Source: JADZFO01 sp964512635
GTDB lineage: Bacteria > 4484-113 > JAFGCY01
Direction of reading: 5' to 3'
Length of the DNA stretch: 64,000 nucleotides
Assembly: GCA_964512635.1 (NCBI GenBank)
Contig: CAZEJB010000003.1
Coordinates: 1 to 64,000, forward strand
Below are positions 8,464 through 15,440 of this stretch, one piece after another; the stretch's first letter is position 1; each line of letters opens with the position of its first letter. A program made the translations under genes and the position numbers. Under the pieces are notes generated by a model that was given only the letters and a program-made list of their open reading frames with translations, made no database searches and had not been told where the DNA came from.

Positions 8464-10236
8464 CTAATCCACGTAAAATTTCAGCTCGTCGATGCGCTGG
8501 GCGATCTCCAGCGGGTCCTTGCGCCACTTCTCCGGGATCAGGCTCTTGGACGTGCTCTCCAGCACTGCCTGCAGGATCTGGTACTCCACCTGCTGCGGGT
8601 AGTTCGGGCTCATATAGTCCGCGAGAGTCTCGCGGAAGTCGTCGGCGCTCAGCGTGTCCCGACCGGCCAGCAGGCTGATGCCCTTGGCCCGCACCAGCAG
8701 CGCCTCAATATCCGCGCCGCCATGCGACGCCACTTCCTCCAGCTTCAGGCCCGCGCCCTTGGGCGGCGCATCGAAGAGCGTCTCAAAGGCGCAGGGCAGG
8801 CCAAGCTTCTTGCGCAGCACCCGGAACAGGTCCTCGTAGTCTTCCTTGGTCTCCGGCGGGAAGAGCGGGATGTGCTTTTCCGCGCGGCCCTGGCGTTTCA
8901 GGTCGATGGCCAGCAGGTCCGGGCGGTTCGTGATGAGGAACCAAAGGATCTTGCCGCGGTTGTTGGTGTCGCCCATGAAGGTGGTCAGCCGGCTGAACAC
9001 GCGGCCGGATACGCCGCTGTCGCCGTCGTTGTCGCGGGTACCAAGGTAGGCGTCGGCCTCGTCAATAATGCAGCACACCGGCGCGAGGCCGGCCAGCAGG
9101 TTGATGATCAGATCCAGGTTCTGCTCGGTAGCTCCAACCCACTTGTCGCGGAAGTTTTTCAGCTCGACGCAGGGGATGCCGATCTCGCCGGCAAAGGCCT
9201 TGATCAGGAAGCTCTTGCCGGAGCCGCTGGGCCCGCTGATCAGATAGCCCATCGGTGTGGCGTCCAGGTGGCCCTTCAGCACCAGCTCGGCGTCTCTCTT
9301 CAGCTCGGCCACCGCGCGGTTGTGCACCGCCACCATATCCAGACGGTACTGCGGCTGAATGAACTCCAGCATGCCACGGCACTCGGTCTCGATCATCTCG
9401 CGCTTGCGCTTATAGATATAGTCCGGCCGGCCCCACTCAACGTTGTCCAGCTTGGCCTCCTGCAGCAGCGCGCGGATCTGCACCAGGGTCAGGCCGGCGG
9501 TAAAGGTCTTCAGGCTTTGCGTCACTTCGCTGGTCAGGTCCAGCTCGGCGGTGGCGTTGACCCGGCGGATATAGCCGTCGCGGGTTGCTTCGTCCGGCAG
9601 CGGGATACGCAGCACAGCGCCATAGGGAATGCTCTGCACCCGCCGCGCCAGACCACCGACGCTCTCGCAGATCAAAACGACGGTTACGTCGTTGGCGAGT
9701 ACATCGGGGTCGCTGACCAGTTCAGTCAGCGCGATCGATACCGCGCGCTCGGTGACCTGGGCCATGCCCTCGGTCTCAGGAAAGACCGTGTCGGCGTACT
9801 TGATCACCACCGCCACGCGGCGCTGCTCGGCCGGTCCGCCGGAGGCAATGCGCCCGCGGATGACGCGGGCGATGAGCTCAACTGCCTTCAGCGGATCCTT
9901 GGGCAGACCCTCCTCGGCGTAGCGGGTACCGCGGACGGTGTCGATGGCCTTGACGTTGGCCAGCAAACTTTGGCGCATCTCGGGCTTGGGGCACTGGATC
10001 CCGCTGGAGAGGTCGTAGGTGATCACCAGCTGGCGCTGGGCGAAGAAGACCTCGGTCAGGAAATCCACCAGGGGCAGGAATTCGCGCTTGCCCGAGCGGT
10101 CGAAGCTGACCAGGTCGTTCACGTTGCCATGCAGCGTGAAGAAGCTGAGCGCGCTGGAGGCGTACTTGCGCGCCATGTCCGACGCCCAGGCGGGCGCGTC
10201 CAGCTTGAAGGGGAGGAGCGATGATTTGCCGTTCAC
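8464..10236 (-). CDS. AAA ATPase with degenerate first and active second AAA module (Ycf46/SpoVK-like)
   Basis: About 590 residues. The N-terminal half resembles an AAA fold without a P-loop, with Walker-B-like hydrophobic strands (RRVAVVIKYAD, VTVVLICES) and a lid-like helical region. The C-terminal half is a complete AAA module: Walker A GPSGSGKS, pore-loop-like KWVGATEQN, Walker B CCIIDEADAYLG, sensor 1 ILWFLITNRPDL and arginine-finger region KRQGRAEKHIP. The arrangement matches Ycf46-type ATPases. The start is inferred as GTG 10236: TACAAT sits 6 bases upstream, and upstream codons run through intergenic repeat sequence and the divergent VOC gene. The substrate is unknown and no partner gene is adjacent. 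Confidence 0.85.
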   Translation of the reverse strand: MNGKSSLLPFKLDAPAWASDMARKYASSALSFFTLHGNVNDLVSFDRSGKREFLPLVDFLTEVFFAQRQLVITYDLSSGIQCPKPEMRQSLLANVKAIDTVRGTRYAEEGLPKDPLKAVELIARVIRGRIASGGPAEQRRVAVVIKYADTVFPETEGMAQVTERAVSIALTELVSDPDVLANDVTVVLICESVGGLARRVQSIPYGAVLRIPLPDEATRDGYIRRVNATAELDLTSEVTQSLKTFTAGLTLVQIRALLQEAKLDNVEWGRPDYIYKRKREMIETECRGMLEFIQPQYRLDMVAVHNRAVAELKRDAELVLKGHLDATPMGYLISGPSGSGKSFLIKAFAGEIGIPCVELKNFRDKWVGATEQNLDLIINLLAGLAPVCCIIDEADAYLGTRDNDGDSGVSGRVFSRLTTFMGDTNNRGKILWFLITNRPDLLAIDLKRQGRAEKHIPLFPPETKEDYEDLFRVLRKKLGLPCAFETLFDAPPKGAGLKLEEVASHGGADIEALLVRAKGISLLAGRDTLSADDFRETLADYMSPNYPQQVEYQILQAVLESTSKSLIPEKWRKDPLEIAQRIDELKFYVD

Positions 10237-10240
10237 GCGG

Positions 10241-10275
10241 ATATTGTAGGGGCGGATGTAGGGGCGCACGGATGT
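10241..10275. repeat. Fragment of a TGTAGGGGCG-type dispersed repeat
   Basis: Two copies of TGTAGGGGCG stand close together on the plus strand (10245 and 10257), the second running into a short palindrome GCACGGATGTGC. The core resembles the arms of the palindromic element at 10774-10846. It sits in the divergent space between the AAA and VOC genes. Confidence 0.45.
10243..10248 (-). promoter_or_regulatory. -10 box TACAAT of the AAA ATPase gene
   Basis: On the minus strand TACAAT ends 6 bases before GTG 10236. Its first four bases are the end of a CGCCCCTACA repeat terminus, so a dispersed repeat may have supplied the promoter. Confidence 0.5.
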
Positions 10276-10354
10276 GCACCGATCCGGGCCTGCGGACACA
10301 GCGCCTGAAGCGCGCCCGTAAAGAAAAGTAACCTCTGAGGGTTCTACAGCATCA

Positions 10355-10360
10355 TACAAT
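10355..10360 (+). promoter_or_regulatory. -10 box TACAAT of the VOC gene
   Basis: TACAAT ends 6 bases before the ATG at 10367, giving a leaderless mRNA. Confidence 0.55.
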
Positions 10361-10366
10361 TCCACC

Positions 10367-10771
10367 ATGCCGAACGCATTTCCATTCCGCGAACAGCACG
10401 CCACCGTTATCCGCGTCGCCGACCACGGCGCAATGACCGCCTGGTACCGCGATGTCCTGGGCCTGAAGCTGGTCAAGCACGCGCCGGAGATACGTATCGC
10501 GGTCTTTGACCTGCCCGGGCCGAGCTACATCTGCCTCTACGCCTTGCCTGAGCCGCGTCCCTATTCGCGGGAGGACGCGCCGAAGTGCCTGATCAACTGG
10601 CGTACGGATGACGCGCAGGCCACCCGCGAGGAACTGCTGGCCCGCGGGATCGAATGCACCGAGCTGCAGGACTATGGCGCGATCAAGCTTTTCAACTTCT
10701 TCGACCCCGAAGGCACCTACTTCGACTGCGTGCAGTACAGCGGGGAATGGCTGGGGGAGAAGACCTCCTGA
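10367..10771 (+). CDS. VOC (glyoxalase/bleomycin-resistance fold) family protein
   Basis: 134 residues, a single pair of beta-alpha-beta-beta-beta modules typical of vicinal oxygen chelate proteins. The first module begins HATVIRVADHGAMTAWYRDVLGLKLV, with a His in the usual metal-ligand strand. The last strand is FFDPEGTYFDCVQYS, where family enzymes normally have a Glu ligand in a G-N-x-x-E context. Here that position is occupied by Asp or is lost, so metal binding is uncertain. The gene is divergent from the AAA ATPase. The exact substrate cannot be inferred for this broad family of dioxygenases, isomerases and binding proteins. Confidence 0.8.
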   Translation: MPNAFPFREQHATVIRVADHGAMTAWYRDVLGLKLVKHAPEIRIAVFDLPGPSYICLYALPEPRPYSREDAPKCLINWRTDDAQATREELLARGIECTELQDYGAIKLFNFFDPEGTYFDCVQYSGEWLGEKTS

Positions 10772-10773
10772 TT

Positions 10774-10846
10774 TGTAGGGGTGGGGCTCGTCCCCACCCA
10801 ATGCAAAAAGCGATAAGAGGGCGGGGACAAGCCCACGCCCCTACAA
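10774..10846. repeat. Palindromic TGTAGGGG repeat (MITE-like)
   Basis: Imperfect inverted repeat of about 26 bases: left arm 10774-10799 beginning TGTAGGGGTGGGGCTCGTCC, right arm 10820-10846 ending CCCACGCCCCTACA, with a 20-base A-rich spacer. The arms differ by one indel and a few substitutions. It fills most of the gap between the VOC gene and dapF and encodes nothing. RNA read through it would fold into a long hairpin. Confidence 0.75.
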
Positions 10847-10864
10847 GAATAGCTGGGCATTGAG

Positions 10865-10870
10865 GATAAT
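10865..10870 (+). promoter_or_regulatory. -10 box GATAAT of dapF
   Basis: GATAAT ends 6 bases before GTG 10877. There is no Shine-Dalgarno sequence, consistent with leaderless initiation on GTG. Confidence 0.5.
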
Positions 10871-10876
10871 AGATAG

Positions 10877-11791
10877 GTGCCCACTATCCCCTTCCTCAAG
10901 ATGCATGGCTGCGGGAATGACTTCATCGTCTTCGATGACCCGCGCGGCGAGTACGGCTGGTCCGCGCTGTCCCAGCTGGCGCAGCGCTTCTGCGACCGGC
11001 GCTTCGGCGTTGGCGGCGACGGCATCATTGCTATCGGCCACGGCCCGGTGGACGGCGAGAGCTGGGGCGAGGGCGCACAGTACGAGATGCGCTATGTCAA
11101 TGCCGATGGCAGCCGCGCCGAGATGTGCGGCAACGGCATCCGCTGTACCGGCAAGTTCATTGCCGATGAGCTTGGTTTCAGCGGAGACGATCTGCTGATC
11201 CAGACCGGTAACGGCGTGCTGCCCATCCGGCTCTTCCGCGAGGGCGGGGTTGTGACGCAGGTCAGCGTAGGAATGGGTGTCCCGCGCCTGGCCGCCGAAC
11301 AGGTTCCGATGCAGCTCGACGCCTCCGTCTCGGCGGAGGCGTCGGAGAATGGAGTCCTGTCAGCACCAGCCATTCTGGAGCTCCCAATCGACGGCACTGG
11401 TTATCAATTGACCGGGGTCAGCATGGGCAATCCGCACGCGGTGGCCTTCGTACACGAGATTACAGATCATCATGTGCTGGCGATCGGTCCCCGAATCGAG
11501 ACCGACCCGCACTTCCCAAACAAGACCAACGTGGAGTTCAACCAGGTCCTGACGCCGAAGCACCTGCGCATGCGCGTATGGGAGCGCGGCTGCGGCGAAA
11601 CCTGGGCCTGCGGCACCGGCGCCTGCGCTTCGGCGGTGGCCGCAGTGCTGGCCGGTCACAGCCCCGCCGGCCAGGACATTACGCTCAGCCTCAACGGCGG
11701 CGACCTGACGATCAATTGGCCCGGTCCGGGGCAGCCAGTTCAGATGACGGGGCCGGCTGAGACCGTTTTTAGGGGCGAATTGAGCTTCTAG
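10877..11791 (+). CDS. dapF: Diaminopimelate epimerase
   Basis: 304 residues. DapF interconverts LL- and meso-diaminopimelate, the last step before lysine and the source of the peptidoglycan cross-linking residue. Both catalytic cysteines are present in the expected contexts: MCGNGIRC in the first half and CGTGACASA in the second. The KMHGCGNDF N-terminal signature and SMGNPHAVAF are also present. Length is slightly above the usual 270-280 because of a loop near 150-175 (DASVSAEASENGV). The start is GTG with -10 GATAAT 6 bases upstream. The gene stands alone between a palindromic repeat and a poly-lysine micro-ORF. It fits with the mur genes later in the window. Confidence 0.97.
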   Translation: MPTIPFLKMHGCGNDFIVFDDPRGEYGWSALSQLAQRFCDRRFGVGGDGIIAIGHGPVDGESWGEGAQYEMRYVNADGSRAEMCGNGIRCTGKFIADELGFSGDDLLIQTGNGVLPIRLFREGGVVTQVSVGMGVPRLAAEQVPMQLDASVSAEASENGVLSAPAILELPIDGTGYQLTGVSMGNPHAVAFVHEITDHHVLAIGPRIETDPHFPNKTNVEFNQVLTPKHLRMRVWERGCGETWACGTGACASAVAAVLAGHSPAGQDITLSLNGGDLTINWPGPGQPVQMTGPAETVFRGELSF

Positions 11792-11878
11792 GTGGAACTC
11801 AGTCCCAATTCGACCTAAAAATCGTGGTGAAATTGACCAGATCTCTTCACTAGGCCTTGTTTCTTTATTTTCCTGGGC

Positions 11879-11906
11879 TTCACATCTGTTACAGTCTGTG
11901 TATCCC
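11879..11906 (+). promoter_or_regulatory. Candidate promoter of the poly-lysine micro-ORF
   Basis: TTCACA (11879-11884) and TATCCC (11901-11906) are spaced by 16 bases, about 28 bases before the TTG start and upstream of the Shine-Dalgarno site. Both boxes are imperfect. Confidence 0.35.
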
Positions 11907-11934
11907 AAATGTGTGGGGTAAAGGAGGTGTCGAT

Positions 11935-12018
11935 TTGAACTATCTCGTCATTTCGCGCCTGGAGAAGAAGGACAAGAAGAAGAAGGACAAGAAGGACAAG
12001 AAGAAGAAGAAGAAGTAA
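11935..12018 (+). CDS. 27-residue poly-lysine micro-ORF
   Basis: TTG at 11935 follows a near-ideal Shine-Dalgarno site (AAAGGAGGTG, 11920-11929; AGGAGG ends 7 bases before the start). The product begins MNYLVISRLE and then consists only of Lys and Asp: K2-D-K4-D-K2-D-K6. All 14 lysines are AAG. The last Lys codons and stop form the 5' arm of a hairpin (12006-12028), followed by two terminator-like hairpins. The strand choice rests on the ribosome site; the opposite strand would read poly-leucine and has no such site. It might be a nucleic-acid-binding micro-protein or a lysine-sensing leader peptide. dapF ends 143 bases upstream, but no lysine gene lies downstream. Function unknown. Confidence 0.6.
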   Translation: MNYLVISRLEKKDKKKKDKKDKKKKKK

Positions 12019-12028
12019 CTTCTTCTTC
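12006..12028 (+). other. Hairpin formed by the lysine codons and the bases after the stop
   Basis: GAAGAAGAAG (12006-12015), loop TAA (the stop codon), CTTCTTCTTC (12019-12028): a perfect 10-base stem. A ribosome on the lysine codons would keep it open. Confidence 0.6.
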
Positions 12029-12034
12029 CGATGT

Positions 12035-12061
12035 CCGGACAGTCGCTTGTCCGGCTTTTCC
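12035..12061 (+). terminator. Rho-independent terminator 1 after the micro-ORF
   Basis: CCGGACA (12035-12041), loop GTCGCT, TGTCCGG (12048-12054), then CTTTTCC. Confidence 0.7.
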
Positions 12062-12068
12062 TTCACCG

Positions 12069-12109
12069 GCCCGCCCGAGCTTTAGCAAGGGCGGGCTTCT
12101 TCTTTTCTG
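12069..12109 (+). terminator. Rho-independent terminator 2 after the micro-ORF
   Basis: GCCCGCCC (12069-12076), 12-base loop, GGGCGGGC (12089-12096), then TTCTTCTTTTCTG. It insulates the next gene at 12152. Confidence 0.75.
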
Positions 12110-12135
12110 TTTCTCTTTTCGATGACCGTCTCCGC

Positions 12136-12141
12136 TATACT
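12136..12141 (+). promoter_or_regulatory. -10 box TATACT of the secreted protein gene
   Basis: TATACT ends 10 bases before ATG 12152, the same spacing as at 5766-5782. It argues for this start rather than the in-frame ATG at 12122, which lies upstream of the box. Confidence 0.55.
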
Positions 12142-12151
12142 TTGGCCCCCG

Positions 12152-13324
12152 ATGCACAATCCCACATTCGCTTCACTCCAGGCGCGATCCCTGTCCCCTT
12201 TGCTTGCCGGGCTGAGCCTGTTTGCCGTCCTGCTGGCGGCCCTGCTGGCTTTCTGGTCCAGCCCTGCATGCGCCGATGACACTCCCGGCATCCGGCTGCC
12301 CGCCGGTCAGCAGCCGCTGGCACTTGCCTGGGACAGCCCCCAAAGTGTGGTCGTGCTGTGCCGCTCAAGCCAGACCTTCGCGCTATACCGCGCAACCGTC
12401 GGCCGCTCTGCTGTTGACGCTCTGGCCCTGCCGCATAGCTTTATGAGCCTCAAGCCATCGGACAAGGTTGCCGATCCGGACTTCTGCCTGTCTCCGGCCG
12501 GCAATGGGCTGGCGGTGCTGCGGCCGGCCGCGATGCCGCTCAAAGAGAGGGAACTGCTGCTCTATGAAATCCGCGGCGACAGCTTGCAGGAACTCAGTGA
12601 GCGCCTCCCGCCCGGCTTCTGGCCGGAGCTGCTGTGCTTCAAGCCTGACGGCAGCGAGCTCTTTATGTCCACCCGCAACTTCGTCAATCCGGAGCAGGAC
12701 TACAGCATTGGCGCGCTTCAGCTGCAGGGCGGTAAGTTCATGGGGGTAGCTCTGAAGCAGAACGTGGATGTCGTTACGGCGCTGGAGTACATACCGCAGC
12801 GGCGCGCCCTGGCGATTCGCGCAGGCGGCCTGAATGGCAGCTATCCCCTGGAGCCGATGATGCTGGGTCTGGACCTGGGCAGCATGAAACTCTATATGCT
12901 GCACAGCGATGCGGCGCAGCTTGTGCCCAGGCCCCTGGCAGACGGCGGTCTGCTGCTGTACTTCGACTCAGCCCTGCCGCGCCCGAGTGACGGCGGCGCT
13001 TCGCGTGAGGCACGGATGAACTGGCGGCTGACCCCCGACAGCTGGGAGCTTGAACCCGCCAACCTGAACCTTGATTCAGCTGCGCCTGGCCTCGACGCTT
13101 CCCCAGACGGCGCGTGGCTGGGCTTTATTGCCAGTCCGCTGTCACTGGGCGTCGAGAAGGGCTCCAAGCTGGAGTCTCTCACACTGCAGCGACTGAGCGA
13201 CGCCCGCAGTCTGCTGACGGAAACGCCATGCAGCTTCTTCGAGTTTGCACCCGACAGCCAGCATGTCTGCGCCGCTGATTCGCCAGGCGGACGGCTCTAT
13301 TTCTTCGCGCTTCCCGAAGGCTAG
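12152..13324 (+). CDS. Secreted protein of unknown function, WD40/TolB-like beta-propeller pattern
   Basis: 390 residues. The N-terminal signal (LSPLLAGLSLFAVLLAALLAF, split here as two hydrophobic runs) ends with cleavage near SPACADD. The mature part has repeated beta segments with motifs such as FCLSPAGNGLAVL, LLCFKPDGSELFMS, LDASPDGAWLGFI and FEFAPDSQHVCAA, spaced like propeller blades. This suggests a periplasmic or exported beta-propeller. No catalytic residues are recognisable. The stop shares the palindrome CTAG with the stop of the convergent gene at 13321. The start is set by the signal peptide and a -10 box 10 bases upstream. Confidence 0.75.
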   Translation: MHNPTFASLQARSLSPLLAGLSLFAVLLAALLAFWSSPACADDTPGIRLPAGQQPLALAWDSPQSVVVLCRSSQTFALYRATVGRSAVDALALPHSFMSLKPSDKVADPDFCLSPAGNGLAVLRPAAMPLKERELLLYEIRGDSLQELSERLPPGFWPELLCFKPDGSELFMSTRNFVNPEQDYSIGALQLQGGKFMGVALKQNVDVVTALEYIPQRRALAIRAGGLNGSYPLEPMMLGLDLGSMKLYMLHSDAAQLVPRPLADGGLLLYFDSALPRPSDGGASREARMNWRLTPDSWELEPANLNLDSAAPGLDASPDGAWLGFIASPLSLGVEKGSKLESLTLQRLSDARSLLTETPCSFFEFAPDSQHVCAADSPGGRLYFFALPEG

Positions 13325-14214
13325 ACGTCGCGGGTGCTGCCAGACCCAGCCTTGTCCCTGCCCGAGTTTGGGCCGCCGCTGAGTGCGCCGCCAAACATCG
13401 ACATATCAAGCTGAGTGGTCTTGTAGCCCGGTGGCACTGCAAGGAAGGCCGAGCTGCCGTCCCAGGAGCTGACTTCCAACAACTGCCAGACGCAGTTGAG
13501 TCCCATCATCTCGCTGCTGAACTTAACGGGTACAGGCAGTCCATCGGCAATCCAGTAGGTGCCCTTCCAGGCGGTCGCCGGATCGATCAGCGCCGGCAAG
13601 TCCGGCACTGCAGCAAGTTCCTGCGCGTCAGTAAGATCGCCCATGGTGCCGCTGACCTCAATCCCGCGGCAGCTGACGCCGCTGATGGTCCGGCTGCCCA
13701 GCTCACGGCTGCGCAGCTTTGGTTTACTGTCGAGCTGGGCCACAAAAGTATCCCAGTCCAGCGCCGCCATTTCAGGGTTAACCAGCATTCCGCCGTCGCC
13801 GAGCTGCGACGAAGCGAAGTCCTTTAGATCTGCGTACTCGGCAGTCTTCTTGCTGTGGTCAATCAGGTACAGACGTCCGGCTTTCTGGTCAACCAGCATG
13901 GTGGCAATCTGGTCTCCCGGCAGCGTCATATCCATTCGCATGGAAGTCCCGGAGCTATAGACCACTCCGGTGACGGAGGGAATGGTGAAGGCTCCGGGGA
14001 CGAGTACGCTGTCCAGCATGGCAGTCTCGTCCGAGTTGGCGCCCGGCGATTCCTTTAACTGCTTGCGAATCATTTTGAAGAAGCCATCTCCAAGCTGCAT
14101 CGAAATCGCAAAGCGCGCCTGCTTGCCTTCAGCGGCGCGGGCGTGGCTGCAGATGAAAAACGGCAGCACTGCGGTCAGCAGTATGCTCCAAAGCAAAAGC
14201 CTGCGCATAGTCAT
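13321..14214 (-). CDS. Secreted protein resembling DUF4412/LolA-like proteins
   Basis: 297 residues with a clear signal peptide (LLLWSILLTAVLPFFICSHARA). The mature part reads as a beta-sheet cradle: SMRMDMTLPGDQIATMLVDQKAGRLYLIDHSKKTAEYADL, broken by loops, is the pattern of DUF4412/LolA-fold proteins that track modified lipoproteins or bind lipids. The gene later has GVSCRGIEVSG and YWIADGLPVPVKF, also common in that group. ATG 14214 has a GGAGGG site. It is convergent with, and shares a CTAG stop palindrome with, the upstream propeller gene. Function not known; family call is by pattern only. Confidence 0.65.
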   Translation of the reverse strand: MTMRRLLLWSILLTAVLPFFICSHARAAEGKQARFAISMQLGDGFFKMIRKQLKESPGANSDETAMLDSVLVPGAFTIPSVTGVVYSSGTSMRMDMTLPGDQIATMLVDQKAGRLYLIDHSKKTAEYADLKDFASSQLGDGGMLVNPEMAALDWDTFVAQLDSKPKLRSRELGSRTISGVSCRGIEVSGTMGDLTDAQELAAVPDLPALIDPATAWKGTYWIADGLPVPVKFSSEMMGLNCVWQLLEVSSWDGSSAFLAVPPGYKTTQLDMSMFGGALSGGPNSGRDKAGSGSTRDV

Positions 14215-14289
14215 CCCTCCCGGACTTTACAAGCCCATGAGATGATAACTGCGCAGGCTCTGTTATGGAAGGGGCAGCAGCCCCGACCA

Positions 14290-15207
14290 CTATCCCTTTT
14301 CGCTGTCGGGAAGGTAGGCGGCGATACCGCCATTGCGCCGGGCCTGAGCCACGCACTCCTCCAGAGCGTCAACCACGTCCAGCGCAGTTGTCACGCCCTC
14401 AGTGGGGAAGCATAGCTCGCCGACTGCGAGGCGGAGCTGAATCTTGCGGCCCTGCACTGCTACCTGTAGCGCCTCGATCTTGCGGCGCAGGTCCTTGGCC
14501 ACGGCATCGAGATCATCGCGGTCCAGCTCGGGCATCAGCACCGCAAAGTCGCTCCACTTGAAGCGGGCGACGATGTCGCTGCGGCGCAGCCGGCCCTTGA
14601 AGAACTCAGAAATCTCCTTTACAACCTGCGTGCCGACTTCTTCAGTCAGATCGCGGCCGTCTTCGGCGCTGAAGTCGACATCCGCCAGAATCACGCCGAG
14701 GGTATAGCCATAGCGTGCGCAGCGGTAGAGCTCCTCTTCGAGTCGCCGCAGGAAGTACTTGCGGTTGTGCAGGCCGGTCATGCGGTCAGTGATGGCCGAC
14801 TCCATGGTCAGCCGGCGCCGCGCGCCGAGCATATTCAGCACCTCCAGCCGGGCGCCGAGATTGGTTGTATCCAGTGGTACGAAGGTGTAGTCCTGATTTG
14901 CGATGTTACCCGCACCGGCAATCACCGCGATATCAGCTGGACTCGCCAGCAGATAAAGCACAGGGGGAGCCTTGTCCGGATCCAGCCCGTCCATCGCGCT
15001 CATGACCGCATCGGCGCTGAAGCCAGCCCCGGTCAGGTCAAAGATGAGTACGCTGTAATTGGTGTAAGACTGGGACAGTTCCTCCGCGTCGAGCCTGGCC
15101 TGGACTTCCAGCTGGTAGCCCTTGGCAGCCGCGGCGGCCTGCATGTCCCGGTTATGACTGGGGTTCGTCGTGTAGAGGCGAAGCGCCTGAGTTGCAGCTT
15201 GCGTCAT
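14290..15207 (-). CDS. GGDEF-fold protein with degenerate active site and receiver-like N-terminus
   Basis: About 305 residues. Residues 1-125 look like a receiver fold (YSVLIFDLTGAGF, VLYLLASPADI) but lack a normal acidic pocket. The C-terminal half is a GGDEF domain (SAITDRMTGLHNRKYFLRRLEEEL, then ADVDFSAEDGRD). The GGDEF signature itself reads KWSDF in RFKWSDFAVLMP (codons at 14545-14559), so diguanylate cyclase activity is unlikely. It may bind GTP or act as a protein scaffold. The start is uncertain: ATG 15207 has a weak AGG site and an in-frame GTG at 15228 is an alternative. Longer frames would run across the divergent tRNA-Ser gene. A small GGGG...CCCC hairpin lies just after the stop. 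Confidence 0.75.
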   Translation of the reverse strand: MTQAATQALRLYTTNPSHNRDMQAAAAAKGYQLEVQARLDAEELSQSYTNYSVLIFDLTGAGFSADAVMSAMDGLDPDKAPPVLYLLASPADIAVIAGAGNIANQDYTFVPLDTTNLGARLEVLNMLGARRRLTMESAITDRMTGLHNRKYFLRRLEEELYRCARYGYTLGVILADVDFSAEDGRDLTEEVGTQVVKEISEFFKGRLRRSDIVARFKWSDFAVLMPELDRDDLDAVAKDLRRKIEALQVAVQGRKIQLRLAVGELCFPTEGVTTALDVVDALEECVAQARRNGGIAAYLPDSEKG

Positions 15208-15269
15208 GGCCTGTTCATCGGCAGACACGCGCCAGGATTCAGCCTGCGGGGCTAAGGCGGCGAAACCGT

Positions 15270-15275
15270 TATAAT
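15270..15275 (+). promoter_or_regulatory. -10 box TATAAT of tRNA-Ser
   Basis: A perfect TATAAT ends 10 bases before the first base of the mature tRNA at 15286. Confidence 0.6.
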
Positions 15276-15285
15276 CTCGTCCGCT

Positions 15286-15376
15286 GGAGGAGTGGCCGAG
15301 TGGTTGAAGGCGGCTGTCTCGAAAACAGTTATACGGTAACCCCGTATCCAGGGTTCGAATCCCTGCTCCTCCGCCA
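15286..15376 (+). tRNA. tRNA-Ser(CGA)
   Basis: 91 bases with encoded CCA. The acceptor GGAGGAG (15286-15292) pairs with CTCCTCC, with discriminator G. The anticodon loop is CTCGAAA, giving anticodon CGA for UCG codons. The long variable arm (TACGG/CCGTA stem) is characteristic of class II serine tRNA, and the T arm has TTCGAAT. Confidence 0.97.
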
Positions 15377-15440
15377 TACTTCAAGCCGCGCCAGGCCACC
15401 AACCAGCAGCCCTTCAAAATTCTCGCGGCTTGTGCAGGGC

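Noticed and set aside
8722..10224. A 500-codon plus-strand frame opposite the AAA ATPase
   Set aside because: It is a high-GC shadow frame. The opposite strand encodes a recognisable ATPase with Walker motifs.
10877..12018. A lysine riboswitch near dapF or the poly-lysine ORF
   Set aside because: The dapF start is preceded by only 6 bases of transcript, and no L-box-like multi-stem fold is visible upstream of 11935.
11815..12066. Minus-strand frame rich in leucine opposite the poly-lysine ORF
   Set aside because: It is the antisense reading of AAG repeats, has no ribosome site, and runs through two terminator hairpins. The plus strand has the Shine-Dalgarno site.
14290..15417. Longer start for the GGDEF gene upstream of 15228
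   Set aside because: It would read through the divergent tRNA-Ser gene and its promoter, giving meaningless residues.
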